Below are positions 23,601 through 30,288 of a DNA stretch of 64,000 nt, one piece after another (the first letter of the stretch is position 1; each line of letters starts with the position of its first letter). The stretch lies in the NCBI GenBank assembly GCA_030549495.1, contig JAUIRK010000908.1, forward strand, positions 558,001 to 622,000, written 5' to 3'. The DNA comes from Nectonema munidae (lineage: Eukaryota; Nematomorpha; Nectonematoida; Nectonematidae). The position numbers and the translations under genes were made by a program. The notes beneath the pieces were generated by a model that worked only from the letters and a program-made list of their open reading frames with translations, did no database searches and was not told the DNA's origin.

Positions 23601-25269
23601 GAAGGCAGGAAAGATAAACCACAAATATAAAAAAATTTTTTGTAAAAATATTTAGCCCCCCTAAATTTTTTTCCAGCCCTCCCAAGTGAAAAGTTCTAGC
23701 TACGGGCCTGGTTAATATATGTGAATAAAAATTTAGAATTTTATTATATAAAAAATTATTCTTCATGTTCGTGTTCTATACACTAGATCAGCGTTTTTCA
23801 AACTGTGGGTCCCGACCCTTCAGTGGGTCGCATCAAAAATAAAATGGGTCGTGACAAAAAAGAAAGGAAATCAAGGTAGGGCAAAGTGAAGAAAAACTAA
23901 ATATTTTATTCATACAAATAAATAAGACAATGTGCAGATCATAAAAAATATATACATATAAATTGTCGATGCTGAATAAATGAACCTAGTGATCAGAATT
24001 TGTCTTATTACACCAAAGTATTATGGGTCGTGATGCAAACTGTGTTTCTTGCTATGGGTCGCAGTAAAAAAAGTATGAAAAACGCTGCACTAGATACATT
24101 AGTTTAGTGAAAAAAATAAACTGTTTGCCTAAAAATTTTTGAAATATAGGAACATTTTACGCATAAAATCTCTCTGAATTTATGAAGAAAAAAACACAAC
24201 ATATTAAAAAATTTTAAATAATTTATATAATAGCCCCACTTTGAAAAATGAATAATACAAGCAGTTATAAATTTTGGATATCAAAAAAAGTTTAAATTCT
24301 CTTCCCACTATTAGAAAGTGACTAAAATATATCTTTCCCGTAGATTGTATGGTAGAAAATAGATTTAATGATGTAAATAAAATGTCAACAAATGAAAAAA
24401 AGAGCAAAGATAATGCAAGAGTGGTGATATCAGAATTAAAATCAGTAATATGAAGTGAATCAGCTTCATATATGGACGATCAAAAGGTCTACAATATTTT
24501 TAAGGGATCCTTATAATAATTTAGTGGAGAGAAGTTCTGAAATTGAAAAAAACATGATATATCGTGGCAAAGATCAAACTTATATATAAATGTTTTCCCA
24601 TTTTCATATCTTGGTGAATTAAGTTTGATATTAAAAGTAATTTAAAATATAATTTATTTTTAACTATTTGTTTTATTCAAAAAGTTTTCAGTTCAAAAAT
24701 TTCCATTTTTTGATTTAATAAAATTTAATTTTAATTAATCTTTAATAGATAAGCAAGGTTAACAATATATACTATATAAAAATAGTGATTAAGAACGGCT
24801 TACTTATTCTCATCTTTTTGATAAATAAAATTCCATAAAAAATAAAATTGGTAGCAATAAAAAATAAGGGATCAGCAAAAAGCTGCCCGTTTGAAAAGAC
24901 TCCATAAGGGAAGAAAAGTTGAGCATCAGTAATTTATATTTTTGAAGATAAACACCAAGCTCAACCAAGGCATATGGAAGTCTATGTATTTTTTATACTC
25001 TGAAAGAAAATATATCTTATAAGGGTCGTTTCCTTGTACTAATGACGTCTAGGGTGAATTTCTTTAAAAAATTCTATGGAGGCGTTGAGTAAGAAAAGTT
25101 CATTGATCTTCAAACTTGATTAAAGCTACAAGAAAAGCAAGATGTAAAACTTAAAATACACACGTACTTGAATACTGTGAAAAGAGAGAGTCTTTCTTGT
25201 GGGGATATTTTTGCGGGAGTCACTAAGAACGATTCTTTGAAATTCACTGTTGTCTGAAGATGACGTCAT
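2435..25269 (-). CDS. NDRG: NDRG-family protein (N-myc downstream-regulated), multi-exon, partly assembled
   Basis: Eight minus-strand exons read as one NDRG protein: 25269-25168, 20891-20774, 18506-18385, 13083-12936, 11180-11100, 10858-10755, 4645-4546 and 2644-2435. Family landmarks in order are NKPAILTFCDIGFD, FFHLDEMAFLLKSFYVYHLHAPE, IKSFIGFGVGFGA, LFLVNC, WMEWA, VVDYLINYHFG, CTILMLTGS and VSDCGSLILEENPEK..EAFRLFIQGLG. NDRG proteins have an alpha/beta-hydrolase fold without hydrolase activity. Here too the nucleophile elbow is GFGVG with no serine. About 328 residues are recovered; family members have roughly 350-390. A middle exon (the YPSMDDLA region, between 18385 and 13083) was not found, and the loop before LKC looks about 15 residues short, so a second small phase-2 exon may be missing. 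The C-terminus lacks the Ser/Arg-rich repeats of vertebrate NDRG1/2. Introns of 1-6 kb are full of transposons. Confidence 0.85.
2645..4545. other. NDRG last intron, no gene seen
   Basis: AT-rich sequence with only short chance reading frames. It holds a short AAT microsatellite at about 2789-2808. I see nothing else I can name. Confidence 0.5.
4546..4645 (-). CDS. NDRG: NDRG exon: CTILMLTGS region
   Basis: One base plus 33 codons: CTILMLTGSLCPRLEECSEM then YERLPANLSSFIK. Acceptor GTTTTCAG; the donor is the weak GTTTTT. It matches the family segment LKCPVLLVTG..P..E..VEMNSRLDP..SSWIK. Joining it to the next exon gives FIK-VSDCG in frame. Confidence 0.85.
5063..6774 (-). mobile_element. hAT DNA transposon (GTF2IRD2/Charlie-like), 1,712 bp
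   Basis: The ends are near-perfect inverted repeats: CAGGGTTGTCCAAAC on the left and its complement at 6760-6774. The flanks GCCTAGAG (5055-5062) and CCCTAGAG (6775-6782) are an 8-bp target duplication matching at 7 of 8. Inside the TIRs are CGGGCCGC-rich subterminal sequences on both sides. It carries a broken transposase on the minus strand. It sits inside a tRNA-derived SINE within an NDRG intron. A matching terminus of the same family is at 59984-59998. Confidence 0.92.
5494..6554 (-). pseudogene. hAT transposase (GTF2IRD2-like), broken
   Basis: Starts MAQKRKISDEKRQFKDIWEL at 6554, with a BED-like pair of cysteines (VLCLICND). It continues IPLSHQTVSRRVDELS and SLALDESTDIRDVSQL, the hAT RNase-H start with its catalytic aspartate (DEST), then CIVTDGSNK (second motif) and MTGAKRGLKAYL. 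An in-frame stop lies at 6241-6243 and a frame change near 5803. The C-terminal hAT dimerisation domain is absent, so this is a 3'-deleted non-autonomous copy. The strand is opposite to the SINE and the same as NDRG. Confidence 0.85.
6913..7813. other. NDRG intron, no gene seen
   Basis: AT-rich intron sequence between the SINE tail and the foldback element. Reading frames here are short and show no recognisable motif. Confidence 0.45.
7814..8569. mobile_element. foldback-type element with tandem-repeat TIRs, 756 bp
   Basis: The outer ends are GGTACCCGGACATTTGGCC and, on the other strand, CGTGACCGGACATTTGGCC. The inverted arms run about 130 bases (7814-7950 and 8440-8569). Each arm is itself a tandem array of a 16-bp unit near GGACATTTGGCCGAAT. 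An exact 8-bp direct repeat GTTATTTC (7806-7813 and 8570-8577) flanks it, so it is a transposed unit. The centre holds a second tandem array around CTAACAATATTCTAACTA (8240-8410). There is no transposase frame. A relative with the same ends lies at 57034-57398. The superfamily is not known to me; an 8-bp duplication fits hAT, P, Merlin or Mutator-like groups. Confidence 0.8.
8830..9042 (+). mobile_element. LINE endonuclease fragment
   Basis: One frame reads FAIANVASL and the next CGKECIGVNILSRRNVDIAG then LQEGKYKNHDRK, closely matching the start of LINE AP-endonucleases (NVGSLxGR..EVxxxLxRRxVDVxxLQExRW), including the Asn and Glu of the active site. One frame change joins the two parts. The rest of the element is not present, so it is a 5' remnant in an NDRG intron. 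Confidence 0.5.
9169..9499. mobile_element. hAT MITE (CAGCGTTTTTCAA family), right end altered
   Basis: It starts CAGCGTTTTTCAAGCTGTGG and is closely similar over most of its length to the intact copy at 23789-24087. GTTTAAAC occurs on both sides (9161-9168 and 9500-9507), an exact 8-bp match. The right TIR (AAAAACGCTG) present in the other copy is missing. Instead the sequence ends in two tandem copies of a unit containing GGGTCGCGATGCAAACGGTG. No coding capacity. Confidence 0.75.
9510..10290. other. NDRG intron, no gene seen
   Basis: AT-rich intron sequence without a recognisable frame or repeat. Confidence 0.4.
10296..10414. mobile_element. piggyBac MITE, type B, 119 bp
   Basis: Flanked by TTAA at 10292-10295 and 10415-10418. 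It begins CCCATTAACGACCAGAATAA and ends ATAACCGG. A second copy of the same type is at 60115-60240. The TTAA duplication and CCC start are those of piggyBac elements. Non-coding. Confidence 0.8.
10755..10858 (-). CDS. NDRG: NDRG exon: helix after HFG
   Basis: Reads SPNQRCLDLVTSLREYFTQE then INHRSVYRVISSYL and two bases. Acceptor ATTTTTAG, donor GTAGGT. The phase (two bases left) fits the one-base start of the exon at 4645 and would make ..SYLK-CTILMLTGS, but the usual RRTDLxxxR loop is then missing. Confidence 0.75.
11100..11180 (-). CDS. NDRG: NDRG exon: VVDYLINYHFG region
   Basis: Exactly 27 codons, phase 0 at both ends: VSFLMPRSDDVFKANVVDYL then INYHFGA. Acceptor TTGTAG, donor GTAAGA. It corresponds to the family's VVDYLLWHHFG helix. 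Confidence 0.85.
12303..12620 (+). promoter_or_regulatory. octamer cluster upstream of a TATA box (promoter or possible LTR)
   Basis: Four perfect octamers, the classic POU/Oct site, lie within 175 bases: ATGCAAAT at 12358-12365 and 12427-12434, and ATTTGCAT at 12444-12451 and 12524-12531. A TATATAAATA box follows at 12545-12554, and an AATAAA-containing run about 45 bases later (12595-12605). A compact order of sites, TATA box and polyadenylation signal also resembles an LTR, so a solo LTR remnant is a live alternative. It lies in an NDRG intron on the strand opposite to the gene. A reading frame at 12303-12533 spans it but looks like chance. Confidence 0.4.
12936..13083 (-). CDS. NDRG: NDRG exon: nucleophile-elbow region without serine
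   Basis: Reads IKSFIGFGVGFGAMILSDF then ..VDGLFLVNCTDNQASWMEW..HK, 49 codons plus one leading base. Acceptor TATCTAG, donor AAG/GTACT. It aligns with the family core FxSFIGxGVGAGA and LxLINC..WMEWAYQK. The elbow is G-F-G-V-G, so the serine of active alpha/beta hydrolases is absent, as is normal for NDRG. Confidence 0.9.
13550..13960 (-). mobile_element. hAT transposase remnant (ZBED/SCAND3-like)
   Basis: A minus-strand frame reads HNIGEQLILPCCKVIILNVL then ..LKPMPNDTVRRLIGEIS, matching the hAT segment AExLILPACKxxV..xxIPLSNDTVSRRIxDMS just before the catalytic core. Further pieces in other frames include CTDGE, near the second catalytic motif. It is heavily broken and no TIRs were found. Confidence 0.5.
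14186..14665 (+). mobile_element. Tc1/mariner-like transposase remnant
   Basis: Pieces in three frames follow the order of an IS630/mariner-like transposase. First an HTH-like stretch GGAFIRRKWIANKLG..ERCVTDNW. Then GPPKKLSRKQEQIYFQNLMG (14390 on), REGMKAFHR-like ..LKEGMKAFHR before 14566, and LFTDESKITEENRLWCDLLP then PLEELHL to a stop near 14670. The match is from memory of related arthropod elements, so the family call is tentative. At least two frame changes and one stop break it. Confidence 0.4.
14700..16300. other. NDRG intron, no clear gene
   Basis: AT-rich. A minus-strand frame at 15300-15494 and a possible exon-like piece with a GTAAG donor near 15837 were inspected, but neither carries a motif I recognise. 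The missing NDRG exon should lie between 13083 and 18385. Confidence 0.4.
16360..17544 (+). pseudogene. piggyBac 1 transposase, broken
   Basis: Begins MSEDNKEYTTDSYESSSSSE, the acidic/serine N-terminus usual for piggyBac, then GNLIRKSGGPTPFIRNRVNN and FFAFLGLCIMRSV. Later frames give TVDQQLYPCRGRCKFIQCMP then SKFGIKIWILCDSHSYYVLQ (the family reads VDEQL, so the catalytic-region Glu is replaced here), VICNNFFTSLSCAKNLLR and TIRSRRREIPPQMR. The end CKICQKNKTRTCC..CGSCSFQVCKLC is the cysteine-rich zinc domain that binds the transposon ends. Several frame changes and stops. 3' of it are subterminal copies of CGGTnnnTTGACCGG. NDRG intron, opposite strand. Confidence 0.88.
17643..17850. repeat. piggyBac 1 subterminal repeats with a 16-bp palindrome
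   Basis: CCGGTCAATTGACCGG (17819-17834) is a perfect 16-base palindrome followed by CTTGGTC. A diverged copy, CGGTGATTTGACCGG then TATGGTC, is at 17643-17663. Paired sites downstream of a piggyBac coding region suggest transposase-binding subterminal repeats. A candidate right end with TTAA is at 18030-18033. Confidence 0.45.
18385..18506 (-). CDS. NDRG: NDRG exon: F-H-L-D-E-M / HLHAPE region
   Basis: Starts after a TTTTTAG acceptor. Its first two bases complete the split codon of the previous exon (Tyr). It reads LSQFYTFFHLDEMAFLLKSF then YVYHLHAPEVKTKLDGSSVS, matching the family's FNYEDMQEI..FCVYHVDAPGQEEG region. The 3' boundary at a GTTGCT donor is the least certain edge; a GTTAAA donor 36 bases earlier is the alternative. 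Confidence 0.75.
19148..19277. mobile_element. piggyBac MITE, type A, 130 bp
   Basis: Flanked by TTAA at 19144-19147 and 19278-19281. Ends are CCCATTTACGACCAATGTTC and, on the right, GGTCTTAAATGGG. Inside are two inverted CGTCTGC-containing blocks. Near-identical copies lie at 47902-48030, 51656-51785 and (inverted) 60245-60369. Confidence 0.88.
19764..19990 (+). mobile_element. LINE-like fragment (low confidence)
   Basis: GTTGTAGTCAGAAAGAGCAT then CCGGCC resembles a phrase common near LINE coding ends, and TAYVDLKE (about 19917-19940) resembles the FVDLEKAFD reverse transcriptase motif, though the following residues diverge. No continuous frame. Confidence 0.28.
19995..20770. other. NDRG intron, no gene seen
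   Basis: AT-rich with no recognisable frame, RNA or repeat end. Confidence 0.4.
20774..20891 (-). CDS. NDRG: NDRG exon: beta-strand/dipeptide region
   Basis: Starts after an ATTTAG acceptor, reads EELLYLGDWGSDEYEMLVALQG then NDENKPAILTFCDIGFD, and ends at a consensus GTAAGT donor with one base left over. NKPAIxTxxDIG is an NDRG signature. Ordinary introns flank it. Confidence 0.85.
21552..23710 (+). mobile_element. hAT DNA transposon (ZMYM1-type), 2,159 bp
   Basis: Starts CAGAGCTGTAGACAGAGGGG and ends, on the other strand, CAGGCCCGTAGCTAGAAC; the subterminal regions are rich in GCCCCCCT on both sides. An exact 8-bp duplication GTTAATAT flanks it (21544-21551 and 23711-23718). It carries a broken plus-strand transposase with a TTF-type zinc finger. 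It lies in the first large NDRG intron. The exact duplication suggests a fairly young insertion, although the gene inside is broken. Confidence 0.93.
22379..23545 (+). pseudogene. hAT transposase, ZMYM1-like (TTF zinc finger + DUF4371), broken
   Basis: First frame (22379-22876): FQKNWYNLYPWLEYSVMKDA, then AFCFPCRLFA with the paired cysteines of the TTF-type finger, GFSNWKKANE..FLKHQAS and a DUF4371-like segment ending EKEHLKRN. The second frame (22833-23102) has SLMMDGTRDKTNTENISIGI, where MDGTRD takes the place of the usual DE(T/S)xD aspartate motif. The third frame (23096-23545) has CFDGASVMSGCNGGVQA and VHCLNHRLHLIIID, the second catalytic and CxxH motifs of hAT. The frames overlap by short stretches, so two frameshifts separate them. 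The C-terminal dimerisation domain is missing after RKTVKYM. Confidence 0.88.
23789..24087. mobile_element. hAT MITE (CAGCGTTTTTCAA family), intact ends, 299 bp
   Basis: Ends CAGCGTTTTTCAAACTGTGG and, complemented, CAGCGTTTTTCATAC. An exact 8-bp duplication CACTAGAT flanks it (23781-23788 and 24088-24095). Homologous to 9169-9499. The internal GGGTCG blocks are like those of ZBED-type hAT elements. Non-coding. Confidence 0.92.
24100..25160. other. NDRG first intron, no gene seen
   Basis: AT-rich; a short minus-strand frame at 24204-24407 has no motif. Nothing else can be supported. Confidence 0.4.
25168..25269 (-). CDS. NDRG: NDRG exon 1 (start codon exon)
   Basis: Opens with ATG at 25269 and reads MTSSSDNSEFQRIVLSD.. 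to ..LSFHSIQ, 34 codons. It ends in phase 0 at a GTACGT donor, which matches the phase-0 start of the exon at 20891. The assignment rests on phase, position and the typical polar N-terminus; no family-conserved motif lies in it. Upstream untranslated exons were not identified. Confidence 0.6.
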
Positions 25270-25363
25270 GTGTGCGCACAATTCTTCTTTTTCTTATGTT
25301 GAGGATCGTCTAAAAAAGAAACATGTGGCTGGCATTATCGTAGAAATGGAAATATTTCTTTAA

Positions 25364-25485
25364 CCCTATGGGCACCAGCGTGACATCCGTGTCACAAGAA
25401 ATAAAAATCGTCTACTTGAAATATATAAAATTTCCTTGAAAAAGAAAGCATACGATTAGTCTTAAAATTCCTAGTGCTCAAAGGG
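25364..25485. mobile_element. piggyBac MITE, type C, 122 bp
   Basis: Flanked by TTAA at 25360-25363 and 25486-25489. Ends CCCTATGGGCACCAGCGTGA and, complemented, CCCTTTGAGCACTAG. It lies about 95 bases upstream of the NDRG start codon, so it may sit in the 5' UTR or promoter. The right end resembles the right end of piggyBac 4 (CTCAAAGGG-TTAA at 47017-47020). Confidence 0.78.
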
Positions 25486-25489
25486 TTAA

Positions 25490-28200
25490 GTTGGCAATGC
25501 ATGCCTTTGTTTGTATGTGGGTGTGTGTCGAGACAATTCACTGAGAATAAAATTTAAAAGTTAAGGGCTGTTTCTTAGCACATTTGATCGCAGAAAGAGT
25601 AAACGTAATTTGATATAAAACTACATTAAACTTTTCAGACACGATGGGATACCAGTGCCCCATTAAATTAACATGGCGTGCTTTAAGTATATAAAAATTG
25701 AAAAAGGAAGAAGGAGATTTATTTTAGAAAATCAATGCCTGTAAATAAGAAATTAGCTACGTCACTTAGTGATAACAGTAAGTTGGATTAGCTTGCCAGG
25801 TCCGTTATAGATCACATGAGGATTTATGCAATTTATTCATCACCTTATAAATGATTTTATAGATCGCAATTATTCAACTGAGCAAAGGATATTTAATGAA
25901 GAATATAATTAAAAATTAAAATAAAGATTATAATGATTTTCTTCAAGCATGAAGGCAGACCTGAAGGTGTGAAACCGTTTGAAAGGCACCCAGGTCAATA
26001 AATATAATTAAAGCTTAAGTTCATATAAAATAATGGATATTATTTTACAAGGAAATAAACATTTTTAATCCAATAACCTATCCCAATAACATTTTTCCAT
26101 AATTATATTTTTCTCTTATAACTACTTTTAATCTTATCTTTTAAGGCAGTGGCGCTCAGCCTATTTACCATCACGCCACCTTTAAGAGCAAACCTTTCTC
26201 CCCACGGCCCCTTGCATATCTATACACTTATTTCCTTTCCCAAATTTTCAACAAAAATGATAAATATTTTTAATATATATTCTTTTTATTAACAATGAAT
26301 ATAAATTAAAAAGATTCTCATATAACTTCTTAGCAATTATTTATTAGTAATATATTTCACATTTTATTTGATTATTATTTGTGAGATATTAGGAAGTAAA
26401 TGACTAAATTTATTTATCTGACACACAAACTCAAAATTAAAAAAATAGATCAAGTTATTCAATACAGAAAATAGATTAGCAGATTGCAAATAAGTAATGA
26501 CAAAGTGGTACGTATATATTTGTTTCATAAAATTCTTAATATTTTCTCACGTTTCAGAAAAAAAAATTCTTTTTATCACTTTGCTAAAATGCCTGTGTAC
26601 TTGTCTACATAATAAAGGCTAACATTTGTTCCAATGATATGAACGTCGTTCTGTCTTCCAACATCACCCACTCAAAAAAGTATGTGAGATATAAAAAAAT
26701 ACATTTGTCTCCGAGAGGGCAACCTCGTCAAAAATTCAAAAAGTATATCATTATCGAAAAGTTGATTAGATTTATACTTTACTTACAACATGAAAGTTTT
26801 TCTTTTTTATAAAAAGTGAATGAAATTCAATAAATTTTCCCATTTTTATTTTTGCAAATAATAGCAAATTTAAATTAGAAATGAGATTTTATAATAAAAT
26901 GAATTAAAAATAAGTATTTATCAGATAGCGAAATTCCTTGAAAAAGTGTTTTGCCTAAAAAAAAAAGCTGCTATGAAAGAGCACAGGAAGAAAAGAGGTG
27001 GTAAAAAGCTCTGGTTTGAAAAGAACGCTGGGTATTGGTGTGGTATTATGCAGTATCTATAAATAAAAAAGTATTATGAGGTATGTATACATTTTTAAGT
27101 GTTTATAGGATTCAATATAAATATCAAATATGAAAAATTGTATTTGTTATTGATTTATTAATTTTTTCGAAAGATCAACAAGTGTAATGAAGATTTTTAT
27201 TTTATCATAGATTTGGAAAAATAAGGGAAATCAAAAAAAGTCTCCCTCGAAAAAACGCATCGTTATCAGTAGTTGGGGGCACATGTAAGGGGCAAGAAGG
27301 CGACTGCCCCCTCCCCCAATAATTTTGGGCCGCATAGAAAGTGTACCCTTTTATATATTAATGTATTTTTGGTGAATAACAAAATTAAAAAAAATTATTT
27401 AACTTAAAAAAGTGCATACTTAAACAAATTTCTATATGGAATATAAAAACTGGATATACTAATTAGAGTAAATGCAATAAAAAATTTCACCACCCCCCCC
27501 CCCCTCCCTTTCCAATAATTTCAACAATGTTCGCCTATGTTAAATAGAACAAAGTTATTTAAAGCACAACTTTTCCTAAACGTTATAAGTAGGGGCTACA
27601 AAAATTGACATATTTGAAAAAAGTTTGACTTAAAAAATTATTCTGTAATAATCACTTTTGTCAATTATTTTTGTAAGATACCTTGTAATATTTTTATGAA
27701 AAGGCGCGATTTTTGGACAAAAGCTTTTTAATTAATCACTGGAATTTATCTTTCCATTGGCGGGAAGAGATATATTTCTTTTTTCATATGTTCCTTATTA
27801 ATGCCACATACAGTATCTTCTAATTCGATATTTCTCTATAAATCAAATGCATCCTTCATTCTAAGATTAGAAAATTACGTTTTTCAATTATTTTATTTAT
27901 TTGCTAGAATGAATGAGTCAAAAATTTTATCTATATTAAAAATGATCTGTCAAATAATTAGAAAAATAAAATATATTTTTTAGTTCGTTTGTGAACTCTT
28001 CTTTAAATAAAAGTATTTCCATTATTGTTAAATGATTGCTCTTTGTTTTTTAACTTGTTAAATTTTTACAAAATCTAGATTTACAAAAAATGGACTATTA
28101 AAAAAGTTGGCTTTTAATAAAAAAAATTGACTCTTGTTGACCTGACCACTCTTTTTCATTTTATTTTATTTCATTAGTTTATCAAAACTAATAATGTTTT
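25490..28200. other. intergenic AT-rich DNA with hAT-like ends
   Basis: No coding gene seen. A hAT-like left end, CAGTGGCGCTCAGCCTATTT, occurs at 26153. A C/G-rich CAGTAGTTGGGGGCAC with CTGCCCCCTCCCCC at 27268-27325 resembles ZMYM1-type hAT subterminal sequence. A poly-C run of 13 is at about 27494. No partner ends were found, so these are listed as hints only. Confidence 0.35.
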
Positions 28201-28209
28201 GAAGAATAC

Positions 28210-28293
28210 CTGTAGAGCTTGTTAGCACTATTTTAGAAAATATTATTAGAAGTTCCTAAACATTTCCTAAAATAGTGCTAACAAGATCTACAG
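28210..28293 (+). repeat. 27-bp inverted repeat (hairpin)
   Basis: The arms CTGTAGAGCTTGTTAGCACT.. (28210-28236) and the complement of 28267-28293 match at 26 of 27 positions, with a 30-base A/T-rich loop. Pairing stops sharply outside the arms. It could be a microRNA-like precursor, a tiny foldback element or a recombination product. Nothing in the flanks decides between them. Confidence 0.6.
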
Positions 28294-28299
28294 ATTTCC

Positions 28300-30280
28300 A
28301 TTAATAACTTGCGCTTCTTTTAAACAAACTTTATAAAATAAGAATGTTTCCGTTTTTTTAGAATAAGTGCTATTAGAATTCAAAGCTTAACTTTATTGAC
28401 TTTTAACCGCCCTACACTTCTGGACTCTAGTTCCCAATTTAGCAGAACCCGTTAAGCGCGTCTAAGTAATATCTACATCAAGAGAAGATTTGGCGTGACA
28501 GATATCGAGGATCCTTTACAAAATAGCTATAGTAGTAGTGCCTTTGTTCGTATCGCCCATGGTACTACAGGAATAACACGTGGATATAGATGATGCACCT
28601 TGAAGAATTCTATTCAGGAAAGAGAAACCACATCGAAATTTTCGTAAAGAGACAACACAGACACTCTCATGAAATCTATGTTCGCAGAAAAATTTTTATT
28701 TAAATGATGGGAACTAATGCTTATTAAATTTATGAAGGTTTCTCAACATGTAACTATAGAATTTTATTCATGGTCTATTTAATTTCAATTTTATAAAACA
28801 TGCATGCATCATTTCCAGCACTAAGAATGTTTGAGGGTTAAAGTTTTAAATAGATTTATTACGCTAGAAAATTGTTGTCATTATTTGTTAGGGAATGGAA
28901 TTACTCTAGATTAAAGAAACGTATATATCACTTTTATTTTTATGTTGGACAGATATGGTACTTCTGTTTATTTTAAGTTCTAGGAGATTGTCATGAAGAC
29001 GACAAAAGCACGATGATTATACATCATTACTTGTTGACAGCTACTCTCTCTCTCTTTCTCTTTAAAATTTTAATTAATTTCATAGGAAACAAACACAAGG
29101 GTATAAAACATGAAAGAATATAAACATCTGATTTCGGTTTGTCTTTTAAATCGAAAAAAAATAAATAAGGCTTATATATCCTATTCAAAAATTGGGCTAT
29201 CCAAATATTTCAAAATTTTCTATCCTCAATATAATTTATATAGGATTTTAAAAATGTGAAATATAAAGAGAGGAATCAACTTATAATATACAGTTATTGT
29301 TTTTCTGATTTAATATCAAAAAGCTTGTCAAAGAAAACCAGATAAAAAGCCTGTTTAAAAATATAAATCAGGTAAATTTTTCTAATATTTCACAAAAAAA
29401 AATTGGTTCAATTTGGAGCATATGAAAATATGTCTATGATAAAAGAAGTATCTCACTTTGTATTTAAAAGGATTTTTAAAATTAGATTCTCTAAGAAAAT
29501 CTATTTCAAAACTATTTTGTTAGGCTTTATGGGTTTTGATCGACCATATCAATGACATACTTTGTACTTTCTAAATCTTGCAATATACGCCTCTAAAAAA
29601 GAAGCAAAAAGATAGTATGCTAACTAAAAATAAGTAAGGTAAAAATACTTCTTGATAGAGAAGAACAGTGATTTCTATTTTCAGTTTTTCTTTTCTACCA
29701 AAAATTCGGAAAAAGAAATAATGGAGAGAAGTTAATAGAGTTTGTGCGTCGATTTAAATCTTTGGAAAATTGCATATGCTGCGTCTTTGGAGAATACGGT
29801 TTTGGTTATGTAGGAAATCAGCGAAATTTATCTGATTACAAAAACAAATGTTGGTTTGAAAGTGTGTTAAAGAAATGATATGCACGTTATTGAGGAAAAA
29901 CTAATAGAATAAGCGCTACGGTTTTATAAACGAATAGGAAATAAACGTACGTCAAACGCAATAATTGAACAAATTGGAAATAAATCAAAAAATTATGAGG
30001 GAGAGGAAAGACAATTTAATAGGTGTCATTATAATCTATAAAAATGGATGAGAATGAGGATGATGAGTAAAAAAATAACCATGTGGTGATGATAGAGATA
30101 ATGAACCGGATTAAATTAATACGTTTAAATGATGTAAGAAAAATGTTAAGGTTGTGATGATGAGAAATGGAAATAATATATTGAAAAAAAAATTTGCGTC
30201 AGAAGGTAATCATATGCACAATTATATGTATGTATAGCAATGCGCGGGTAGATAACACTAGCGGGCTTGTAGGACCCGCT
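28300..30280. other. intergenic, no gene seen
   Basis: AT-rich. A CT-rich microsatellite lies at about 29043-29062. The stretch 28430-28640 is less AT-rich than its surroundings, but no frame there carries a recognisable motif. Confidence 0.4.
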
Positions 30281-30288
30281 ACACTTAA

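Noticed and set aside
25260-25269. TGACGTCA CRE site overlapping the NDRG start codon as a promoter element
   Set aside because: It lies within the first codons; a single 8-mer in coding sequence is weak evidence for regulation.
29040-29065. CT-rich run as a functional element
   Set aside because: Short simple sequence with no neighbouring structure.
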